The translations under genes and the position numbers were made by a program. The notes under the pieces were generated by a model. The model was not told where the DNA came from, searched no databases, and was given only the letters and a program-made list of their open reading frames with translations. Below are positions 54,611 through 64,000 of a DNA stretch of 64,000 nt, in pieces; within the stretch, counting starts at the first letter, position 1, and every line of letters starts with the position of its first letter. Source of the stretch: Prillingera fragicola. Its lineage: Eukaryota; Basidiomycota; Tremellomycetes; Trichosporonales; Trichosporonaceae. The stretch is from the NCBI GenBank assembly GCA_002335605.1, contig BEDY01000001.1, forward strand, positions 1,054,001 through 1,118,000. Direction: 5' to 3'.

Positions 54611-55672
54611 GGTTTGGCTGGCGAGGTATGCAAGAGTGCCGACTAAGAAGACCGCTTTGTAGCGCGTGTGTTTGTGCCAGTGAATCGACTCAGCAACAGG
54701 ACGCGTGTATCTTGCGTGGCTGAGCAGGAGGACACGACGGCCGACGCAAGGGTTGAAGACGACAGTGGTGGAGTGGACAGTGCCAAGAAGCGATGGAATG
54801 CGCGTGACGTACAACGACAAGTCTGGTTCCTTTGTCGTTTGGCAGGTCAATGCAGACTACTGGGCAAGGAATGTACTTGCAGGCCGTCGAACGAGCTGAG
54901 CAAATAGGAAGGAGCGATGCCGACAAAGTGAATAGGAGGCAGGACACGCGAAGGGGTATCGCAGTGCCAATGCACAAGAGTCGCGGTAAAGAGTAGTGGC
55001 AAGGGAGAAGACAAGGCGAGATGTGCTTGCCCCGTGTTGGGGTTGCTCGGCGGCGTCGGGTCGTGGTGGCGTCCACGGCGCGTGATGGCTATGCGTTATG
55101 CGCTACTGTCTGCGGCTGTGGGCCGGCTTCAAATACCGACCACCCAGCCATGCAGGTCACACGCACGTCACGACCCCACTGTGCACTCACTGTACGACTC
55201 ACTGACTGGCCGTGACCCCGGAAGCAATCGACTCCGGTGCTCCGGTTCTCGGTACTCTCACTTCACCCAATCTCAGCGCGTCGCTCGATCGCTGCTCCTC
55301 GGTCCACCCTGCACCCCTGACGAATCACTGGCAGAAGCGTCATCACCAGACACTGGCACGTTAAAACTCGTTCAGCATGCTCCGAGATATCGCGAGATAC
55401 AACCCCGCTGTTAACCCAATGAGTGCGCGGCAGCCATCTAGCCTACAGACAAACACATGCATCACTCTGGTGGACCCAGAGCGTCACTGTCTTGTACGGT
55501 AGTCCGAAAAAAAGAGCGCCTATTCTCTCTAACCTCCACCGCCTCGCACTCCACATTCTGTAGATCTACTATGTATTTGGCACTGCAGAGTTGAATCTGC
55601 AGCACACTTGTAGCCAACAAAGGGCATGTTACTTCTGACTTCTGATACTCATTGTTCTCTCAAGTTTGGGCC
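54611..55672. other. Intergenic upstream of CCCH gene
   Basis: About 1.06 kb between two leftward genes. The minus-strand frame of the CCCH gene stays open to about 54850 but has no convincing earlier start. No other gene is seen. Confidence 0.5.
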
Positions 55673-57518
55673 TTAGGCGGCGCGGGTAGAGGCGGCAGAA
55701 GGAGGCGTCTGCTGGCTGCCACGTCCGTTGCTGCTAGTCGTGGCGCCACCACGACCACGTCCACCCTGGCGAGGCTGGCCACGACCGCGGTTGCTGCTAG
55801 AGGGGCGCGAGTTGTCCCGCGAACGGTTCTGGTTGTCATTGGCGCCACCCTCAGAACCTTGCGGGTTGAGGTAAGCCTGCTGCTGAGCGGCAACCAAGGC
55901 TGGAGGGTGCGCCGCCGGCTGGGCGACGGGGGCATGAACTGGAGCAGTGGGGGGCTGCTGCTGCTGCTGCTGCTGCTGAGGAGGAGGAGGAGGAGGAGGG
56001 GGACGCGACTGCTGGGGAGGGGGGCGCGGAGAGGCGCGGGCGGGAGGCTCTTCGTCGGCAATCGCCGAGGGAGCAACGTACAGAACGGGGTCAATGACCG
56101 CAGGGATGGGCTGGATCTCAGTGCCCAGTTCGGATTCGATGCGGTAAAGGTTTTGACGATCCTCGTAAGTGAGGAGCGAGATGGCGAGACCAAGGTGACC
56201 AAAACGACCGGAACGACCAATGCGGTGAAGATAAGACTCTGCGGTGCGGGGGAAATCAAAGTTGATGACAACGTTAACAGCCTGGATATCGATACCACGG
56301 GTCAGGAGATCTGCAAGTGTCAGCACACGCGCTTCACCCATTGTAAGGCTGCCTCACCTGAACAAACAAGGTTGCGGGTCATGCCCTGACGGAAGTCGTG
56401 GAATACGCGGTTGCGGTGGGACTGGAGCATCTTGGCATGCGAATAGAAACAGGAGTAGCCAAGTTCTGTAATCTTCTTGGCAAGAAGTTCGACACGGTTG
56501 GTGGAGTTGCAGAAAATGATGGACTGGTTGATCTGAAGCTTAGAGAACAGAGTGTTGAGGCTAGGTCATGAGCAGGCGTTCTTCACCATTGCAACTCACC
56601 AGTGAACCTTTTGCCTCTCCTCGACATAGGCGTAGAATTGGGTCACACCTTTGAGGGTGAGCTCGTCCATAAGGTTGATCTCGTAAGGCTGAACCATGTT
56701 ACGGTTCTGCACAGTCAGCGTCATGCCTGGCAATCAAAACGCACCCTAAAGTCCTTGACGTGAACGGGGAAGGTGGCAGAGAAAAGCATGACCTGGCGCT
56801 CACGAGGGCAGAGGCCCAAGAGCTGCTCGACGACCGGCGTGAACTCCTCGCTCAAGAGCTTGTCGGCCTCGTCCATGACAAATATACCGCTCTTGCTCAG
56901 GTCGGCGATGCGCTTGCCTCCAAGGTCAAGGACACGGCCAGGAGTACCGACGAGAATGTGGACGGGCTCCTGAAGACGAAGAATGTCGTCTCGCAATGTC
57001 GTACCTCCGGTGGTGACCATGACCTGGAGACCGGGAATGTGGGCGCCTAAAGTCTTGCACACTTGTGATGTTTGCAAAGCAAGTTCACGAGTGGGTACGA
57101 GCAAAACGGCCTGAATGTGGGGAAGGGAAGGGTTGACGCGGTTGAGGGTGGGGATGATGAAGGAACCGGTCTTGCCAGTTCCGTTCTTGGCGCGAGCCAG
57201 AATGTCACGGCCAGTGAGGGCCATGGGGATAGCCTCCTCTTGAATGGGCGAAGGGCGCTCAAAGCCCGCCTCCCAAATGCCCATGAGGAGCTCGCGGCTA
57301 AGACCAAAGTCATCAAACGACGATCCTTGCGTCGCGGTAACATCCTGAAGGAGAGTCAGCGGCAGTCGAGCATTTGACATCAAGCACACTGACCTCAGTC
57401 TGAGGGCGCATATCCTTTGGGGGACGTGTCAAGCCAATGCGATAGTCCTGGGCGGACCTGACAATTAGCTCTGACAAAATTTACAGTTTGAGTTGACTTA
57501 CGAGGATGAGGAAGCCAT
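55673..57518 (-). CDS. DHH1: DEAD-box RNA helicase Dhh1/Vad1 (DDX6 family)
   Basis: Six exons on the minus strand (57518-57502, 57457-57394, 57344-56745, 56706-56600, 56560-56358, 56310-55673) give 542 residues. All helicase motifs are present: the Q motif [26 protein letters not shown] (motif I), [32 protein letters not shown], and in the second RecA domain [14 protein letters not shown] and [12 protein letters not shown]. The opening [19 protein letters not shown] and the block [21 protein letters not shown] are DDX6/Dhh1 features. The protein promotes decapping and translational repression in P-bodies; in Cryptococcus the orthologue Vad1 affects virulence. Beyond the core, about 130 residues form poly-Pro, poly-Gln and an RGG-like tail. 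The first exon is only 17 nt. Confidence 0.97.
55954..56001 (-). repeat. Poly-Q/poly-P coding repeat in DHH1
   Basis: A run of CTG (CAG on the coding strand, poly-Gln) abuts a run of GAG/GGA (CCT/CCC on the coding strand, poly-Pro). Both are simple tandem trinucleotide repeats within the C-terminal tail of Dhh1. Confidence 0.92.
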
Positions 57519-58213
57519 GGTGGGTCAAGGTGGATAGGGGAAGGTTGGGGTTGAGCGTTGTCCCAAGAGTCGCAGTAGAACTGCTGGGTTGTAGAGATGG
57601 GCAAAGCCCGGTGAAGGGTGCGAAGAAGGTGTGTTGTGCCTTTGCAACGTCTTTAGCGAGAGTGTGCAGTGCTAAAGGCTGGGCAAGAACAGAGTGTGAG
57701 GAAGAAGTGTTGCAGGAGGAAGGGTTGTGGAGGTAGTGGACACTGATCCTCGACATCATTGCAGGTAGCCATAGAGGCACGTACCTGCGGGCTTTGCGGA
57801 AATACTGGACGGTGGCGGTCCCTTATTCCAGGCAGCGACGGAACCTTTTCTAGGATTCACTTCGTGTTACGTCAGATGAAGGGGAATTTGATCCCGCAAA
57901 ATCAAAGTCAACCCGTGGTGGCTGAGCGCGTCCTATGCGCACCGCCGATCTGAATGTCAATACACACTATCACAACAAGCCTGCATTTTCCTTTCAGCAC
58001 TCTTCGTTTCACCCATATACAACGATCTATCTACTCTACCGACCAAGCCTCACTTGATCTATTACCAGTGTTAACAACGTACACCACTACCGCCAAGTCG
58101 CCGATCCCACCACCCAAGGAGCCAACGTCACCGACTCAAACGTAAACAAACGCTTGGCTGCCCGATAGATGCCCCTGTACGCTCGCTCCGGGTCCCAGCT
58201 CTAATATACAAGC
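57519..58213. promoter_or_regulatory. Divergent promoter region of DHH1 and myosin II
   Basis: About 695 bp separate two divergent ATGs. No named site is recognised. A minor frame on the minus strand is taken to be chance. Confidence 0.45.
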
Positions 58214-61200
58214 ATGGACCCAACAAAGCTTATAGGCAAGGTTCACAAGGATACCGCTGTCAACGCAGCGGCTCAAGCAGAGTTCAGCGAGAAGAAGTGC
58301 GTGTTTATTGTTGTGCAGCCCTTGATTGTCGCTGACATTGCAACCCCTTTACCGCCCATTCATGTCACGCTCTATTTCCGTGTTCTCATTGGAATTCTCA
58401 ATTGGACCAATCCACCTTCGTGGTCGTTGTCTCTCTCCCACATCGGCTGTTCATCACGGCATGCGCTCCACTGTGATCGACAACAGGCGTGTCTGGATAC
58501 CTGATGCAACGGAGGGATTTCTGGCAGGATGGGTCAAGTCCGAGCCAGCTGGCACGGCTGGACCAGATGATACAGCAGAAGTAGTGGTTACCGCGTCGGG
58601 CGAGATGCGCACAGTTCCTGTGTACTCGCTGTCCCCCATGAATCCACCGCAGTTCGACAATGTGGAGGACATTGCCGAGCTGACCCACCTCAACGAAGCC
58701 AGCGTCGTCAATGATCTCCGCACGCGTTATGGTGCAGGTAGTATTTACGTGAGTCATTCTGAGATAGGTAGAATCAAGCGCTAACAGGCATCAGACCTAC
58801 TCTGGGTACGTCTTCAACTTCCGGCCAACGTCGCAGCCCACTAATATAACAGCTTGTTTCTCATCTCCTTGAACCCTTACCGCCCCCTTCCCATCTACAC
58901 TCCCAAGATTGTTGCTCAGTATCGTACCAAACGTCGCGAAGAGAACGCGCCACACATCTTTGCCATCGCCGAGCGGGCTTGGCAGCAGATCGGCGAGGAA
59001 CGCGAGAGCCAGAGCATTCTCATCACGTGCGTTCAACATTTTGGTCCAGACTGACAATGCCAGTGGAGAATCAGGAGCCGGAAAGACTGAGAACACGAAG
59101 AAGGTCATCCAGTATCTTGCAGCCATTGCCAGTGCTCCTAATGCCTCGTCGTCGTCGGCACCAACCTCCGGCCTCCCTCGCTCGTCAAGCTTCAAGGGCA
59201 AGGAGGCCGAGGAGATTGACCTGTCTGCTCTCAGTGGCGACCAAGGCGAACTGGGACTGCTGGAGCGTCAAATCCTCCAGGCTAACCCCATCTTGGAAGC
59301 ATTTGGTAACGCTCAAACAATGCGCAACAATAACTCGTCTCGTTTCGGCAAGTTTGTTCGCATCTTCTTCTCTTCCTCAGGCGGCATTGCTGGCGCCAAC
59401 ATTGACTGGTACCTTTTGGAGAAGAGCCGAGTCACAGCACGAGCGGCAGGAGAACGGTCTTTTCATGTGTTTTATCAACTCCTGCAAGGCGCCAAGGAGG
59501 CGGGGCTGAGCGGTATGTCCACCCGCATAGATATGTGCTGATGGTATCAGAGTCTCTTCTTCTCGAGGGTGGCCCGGAGCAGTACAATGTGTTGAACAAG
59601 ACTCGACTGCAGATTGACGGAGTGGATGACCTCACCGAATGGCGTCTGCTGAAGGACGCTCTTGGCGTGGTCGGATTCACCACCGAAGAGCAATTCGAAC
59701 TATTCCGGGTCATTGCTACCATTCTGCACATCGGCAACATTACTCTGGTCGGTAGCTCGGCAGACCAGGCTTTCCTCCCTCCAGAGTCGCAGCCAGTGGC
59801 AGAGCGCGTGTGTCACCTTCTCGGCATCTCCGTCAAGGAGTTCATGAAGTCGGTCCTATCGCCCAAGGTCCGCGCAGGCCGTGAGTGGGTCACCCACGCT
59901 CGATCAAAGAAACAGGCCGAGGACGAACTGGCCGCGCTGTCCAAGTTTATGTTTGAGAAGACGTTCGGATGGATGGTCGACCGTATCAACACTGCTTTGG
60001 ATCGTCCCAGCACCAAATCGCTGTCAATTGGAGTCCTCGACATTGCAGGCTTTGAGATCTTTGGTGCGTCATCAGAAGTAGTTGTTATTCTGACTTTCAG
60101 ACGAAAACAGTTACGAGCAGCTGCTTATCAACTTTACCAACGAAAAGCTCCAGCAGTTCTTCAATTTCCACATGTTTACCCTCGAGCAAGAGGAATACAC
60201 ACGTGAAGGTATCAAGTGGGACTATGTCAACTTTGGCCTGGATCTTCAACCCACCATCGAACTCATTGAGAGCACTCAGCCTATCGGCATTCTCTCCCTC
60301 CTCGATGAGGAATGCATCATGCCCAAGGCGACGGATCTTACCTTCACGGAGAAGGTTCAGCAGCTTTGGGAGCCTCCGAAGGCTGCTAAGGGCGAGGTTC
60401 ACGCTGGCACGGCCAAGTTTAAGCCTGTTCGTTTCGGCAAGGGCTTCGTGGTCAAGCACTACGCTGGTGACGTTGAGTATCGCACCGAGGGCTGGCTGCA
60501 GAAGAACAAGGACCCAATCAACGACGCTGTTGCTCGCCTACTCTCTCAGTCCGAGGTACCAGCGGTTGCCACAATGTTTACCGACTACTCGGAAAGCACA
60601 GCGGCTGCGACGGGCGGCAAAAGGATGAAGCGCGGCGCGTTTCGTACAGTTGGACAGCGGCACAAGGAGCAGTTGGGACAGCTCATGTCTCAACTTGCGA
60701 GTACGCAGCCTCATTTCGTGCGCTGTATTGTCCCCAATGCTGAGAAGAAGCCTGGAAAGGTTGATGTCAACCTCATCCTTGAGCAGCTTCGCTGCAATGG
60801 TGTTATCGAAGGCATTCGAATCGCTCGCCTCGGCTACCCCAACCGTCTACCCTTCGCCGAGTTCCGCCAGCGTTACGAAGTTCTTGCTCCTGGAACCATG
60901 CCCCAAGGCTATATGGATGGCTCCAAGGCCACGCGTCTCATCGCCGAGGCACTTGAGCTCGACTCCGAGTTTTACGCCATTGGCGCCACCAAGATTTTCT
61001 TCAAGGCTGGCATCCTGGCCGAGCTGGAGGAGCGTCGCGACAACTACCTCACCGATCTCTTCCGCCGCTTCCAGTCCGCGGCGCGTATGCACATTCACCG
61101 CCGCCGGATCAACAAACTTGTCAACCGCGCTCAAGCTGTGCGCACCATTCAGCGCAACGCACGTGCTTACATCGAACTGCGCGATTGGCCATGGTGGTCG

Positions 61201-64000
61201 CTCTATGTCAAGGTTAGGCCCCTTCTTGCGGCCACTCGAACCGACGATGAGCTTGCCAAGAAGCAGGCAGAGTTGGCGATGGCCAAGGAACGTGCTGAGC
61301 GTGACGAGCAAGAGAAGAAACGTCTTGAGGAGCTCCGGACCACGCTTATCTCTGAAAAGGAAAAGGTGGAGAAAGACCTCTTGGGAGAACGTAATCTGGC
61401 CCTCGAAAAGGATGAGCTCCTTCAGCGATCCAAGGCGTCCGAAGCCACGCTGCAGGAGCGCGTTGCTGAGCTCGAGGCCGAAATCGAGAAACTTGAGGCA
61501 CTCCGTGACCAGGCTGCCAATGCAGAGGAGGAACATCGTGATGCTCTTGCCAAGCTGCAGCACAAGCATGACCAGGTGGCTGAGCAAGCTCGTATGCTCG
61601 AGAAGGAAGGAGCTGCTTCACGCACACGCGAGAGCGATCTTCTGAAGCAGTCCAAGGACCGCGGCGAAGCCCACTCCAAGCTGGAGAATGAGAAGCGCGA
61701 GCTTGTCCGCCAACTGGATGAGCTTCGTCGCGATCTCACCAAGCGCGAGGAGCAGACTCAACGGGCCAAGGAAAAGAAGGAGAGCGAGATTACCGAGCTA
61801 CAGAAACTGCTCAAGGAGGAAAAGAGCAAGACGTGAGTGCCTCTGAGCGCGCAATGACTGACAGACAGTGCGACTGGAAGCTCGCAAGTCAACAATCTCG
61901 CCAAGGACCTCAAGCGTCGCGAAGCCGAACACAACGACTTGCAGGAGATGATCAAGGCTCACGAGAGCACGATCAGCGCTAAGCAACTTGCTCTCCAGGA
62001 TCTCGAGAACAAACGCGCTGCTGCGGCCAAAGCCCACGATAAGAGTGAGGCCGCAAAGGCAGCTCTTCTGGTCAAGATCGACGGCCTCACTGCTGATTTG
62101 GCGACTCGCGACAAGGAGCGGCAGGTCGATGCCGCTGAGAGGACAAAGCTCGAAAAGTCGCTCGATGAGCTGCGAAGGGTGATGGATGCAAAGTCATCCG
62201 AGGAGGTCAGGCGCGCAGAGGCCGACCGCAGTCGGGAGGCAGAAATGACTGATCTGCGCAAGCAGGTCTCTCTGCTACAGCAAGCTCAAGAGCAGCAGCG
62301 CGATGCCGCTGTGCAGCTGGCCAACAAGCTGAGGGTCGACATTGACAACCTTCGTCAGCGCCACTCTGCAGCCGAGCGTGACCTTTCAGCTGCAAAGGCC
62401 ACCATCAAGAGCAACGATTCCGAGCTGGCCAGGGTCCAGGCTGCTTCTGCCAAGGCAGAAGAGGCGCGTAAACAGGCGACTGCCGAACTGGGGTCAGTTC
62501 GGGGCACGCTCAATGCCACGGACAAGCAATTGCAGACTACTTCTGCCGAGTGCCAGGTGAGTGTGATGTTTGTGAGCTGTTGTGCAAATCTGACACACGT
62601 GCAGAATCTTCAACGCCAGCTGCAAGAGAAGGAGGAGAGATTTGCCGACCTTGAGGATGCCCTTCTACCCATTGAGGCGGACCGTGATGTCCTTCGGAAG
62701 CGCCTCGATGACATCAACTCGCAGCTCTCTAGCGAAATTGCCCGCCGGCAGGGTCTGGAGCGCCAGCTCAATGACCAACAGGAGGAGCTTGCCAATCACC
62801 GCAATGAGGTGCTGCAGCTGGAGCGCGATCTTGCTGAAGCGGGAGGAGACATCAAAGCACGTGACGACGAAGTCGCTCTTCTGCGTAGCCGCGAGAACAA
62901 GACAATCATCGAGCACGTCCACGTGTTGGAATCGGCCAAGAAGATGACCGACCGCCAGCTGGCCGAGCAGGTTTCGGAGAACAAGCGGCTCAACTTGATA
63001 TTAAAGTCATTTGAAACTCAACGCAAGCGCTTGCAGGGCGATCTCGATGACCTGCATCGTACCCACGACCTGCTCAAGAAGAGCAAGAGCCGTGAGGCCC
63101 GAGTTGCTCGTGCTTCGCTGGGTATGGAGGACAAGACGACGTTGCAGCAGCTGGAGGATGAGCGCAAGGCCCGAGCAACGGCCGAGGCCAAGGTCGCCGC
63201 ACTGGAGCGTGATCTTCAGGATCAGCGCCGTGGACACTCGACTGCCGCCCTCGCACCAAAGCGACTGGTGTCCATGTCTTCGGAGACCAAGCTTATGCGT
63301 GCCTTGGAGGAGATTACTCGTCTTCAGAAGGCCAACGACGCAGCCAATGCCGAGAGCAGTCGTCTGGCGGCCGAGCTCGACAATGCTCTAAAGGGCGCGC
63401 GCAGTGCCCCGAAGCTGCCCAGTTCCCGAGCTGAGCTTCTTCGTGGTCTTCAGCAATCTCACGATGCACTTGGCCGGGACATGAGCGAGACCCTCAAGCG
63501 CTTCGATAGTGGCGGACCACTCACGCCCACACGCCGCCACAACAGTGGAACGTATGCCACTCCCACCTCGGACCCTTCCAAGAAGACGCGGTCGCTTGAG
63601 ACGGACTTACACAGCTTGAAGCAGCAGCTCGAGAGCGAGCGGGCTGAGAAAGAGTTTCTCTTTGAGCGTCTCCAGGAAAGCCAGGGTTCGACGATGACTC
63701 GTATGTGGTCTCCCATTGAAGAATACTGACGAGCAGGCGAGCAGTCCAAGGAGGAGTCAATGTACTCTCACTTCCGGCTCAAAGCCAAGAACTTGAGGTC
63801 GCAGTTGGATACGTGAGTGGTGTGCGACGAAGAACTGGGACTAGTCTAACGATGCAGATGGCTCGAGGACCAGAACGCCAACGGAAACAATGGCCACATT
63901 ACTCCCAACTCGACGGGCGGTACTCAGTTGAGCTCGATGACCACCATGAGCAAACCATTCACCCCGGAGGTGCAGGAGCTCAGTAAGATGCTCGGCATCT
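58214..64000 (+). CDS. MYO1: Class II (conventional) myosin heavy chain, 3' end beyond window
   Basis: Eleven exons are visible: 58214-58296, 58487-58748, 58795-58805, 58853-59026, 59064-59512, 59551-60063, 60101-61832, 61869-62556, 62605-63700, 63737-63812, 63858 to past the edge. They give at least 1,627 residues. After a short N-terminal SH3-like part ([18 protein letters not shown]) comes the motor: P-loop TGESGAGKT (about 177-185), switch [11 protein letters not shown], switch [10 protein letters not shown], actin-binding HFVRCIVPN and the converter. One or two IQ-like segments ([14 protein letters not shown]) precede a coiled coil of several hundred residues, interrupted by Ser-rich hinges. 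It should drive the cytokinetic ring. A loop insertion rich in Ser and Ala (about 40 residues) follows the P-loop helix. Exon 3 is only 11 nt. The stop codon is outside the window. Confidence 0.96.

Noticed and set aside
54611..54850. Upstream in-frame extension of the CCCH gene with a hydrophobic stretch (VFLVGTLAYLA)
   Set aside because: No upstream ATG with good context; a membrane segment before a CCCH protein is unlikely, so the ATG at 54610 is preferred.

Overview
The window is nuclear DNA from an intron-rich fungus, most likely a basidiomycete yeast of the Tremellomycetes (Cryptococcus/Trichosporon side). The reasons are introns of about 35-75 nt with GTNNGT donors and CTNAC-type branch sites, up to 25 introns per gene, a Hog1 reading like the cryptococcal protein over its whole length, a CPL1-like cysteine domain and a DUF7721 protein. 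The species is inferred, not proven. All exon structures were worked out by hand from splice signals and frame continuity. There are 22 protein gene models: 19 well supported, one single-exon orphan and two weak small genes. I see no rRNA, tRNA, CRISPR array or intact transposon.

Layout. 0.2-2.2 kb: Fet3-type ferroxidase (+). 2.4-3.5 kb: DUF7721 protein with a Q/G-rich repeat (-). 5.4-7.5 kb: secreted heme peroxidase with a CPL1-like tail (+). 8.7-10.6 kb: B-type cyclin (+). 12.9-18.0 kb: 1,658-residue disordered Ser/Pro/Ala-rich protein (+). 18.6-20.3 kb: GPI-type aspartyl protease (-). 22.0-24.4 kb: FGGY pentulose kinase (+). 25.3-29.3 kb: Argonaute (+). 29.5-31.2 kb: cerevisin-like subtilase (-). 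31.9-35.7 kb: a protein with helical N-terminus, PH-like fold, long disordered linker and C-terminal helix, possibly a meiotic axis protein (+). 35.9-37.3 kb: Csn12-like PCI protein (-). 37.7-38.6 kb: eIF6/Tif6 (+). 39.1-40.8 kb: two small uncertain genes (-). 41.9-42.7 kb: APS kinase (+). 42.8-46.1 kb: karyopherin-beta importin (-). 46.5-47.9 kb: Hog1 MAP kinase (-). 49.4-50.5 kb: OPA3-like protein (-). 51.2-52.0 kb: orphan ORF (+). 52.6-54.6 kb: tandem CCCH zinc-finger protein (-). 55.7-57.5 kb: Dhh1/Vad1 helicase (-). 58.2 kb to the window end: class II myosin heavy chain (+, cut by the edge).

The genes are ordinary chromosomal neighbours and do not form a metabolic cluster or operon. Loose themes are secreted or wall-associated enzymes (ferroxidase, peroxidase, aspartyl protease), RNA regulation (Argonaute, Dhh1, CCCH protein, Csn12-like, Tif6) and division or stress signalling (cyclin B, myosin II, Hog1). 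The most unusual points are very small internal exons (4, 7, 8 and 11 nt) in four different genes, an Argonaute with an RGG box placed at the start of its PAZ region, a peroxidase/CPL1-like fusion, a possible SYCP2/Red1-like axis protein, and a large disordered protein with recurring short motifs.
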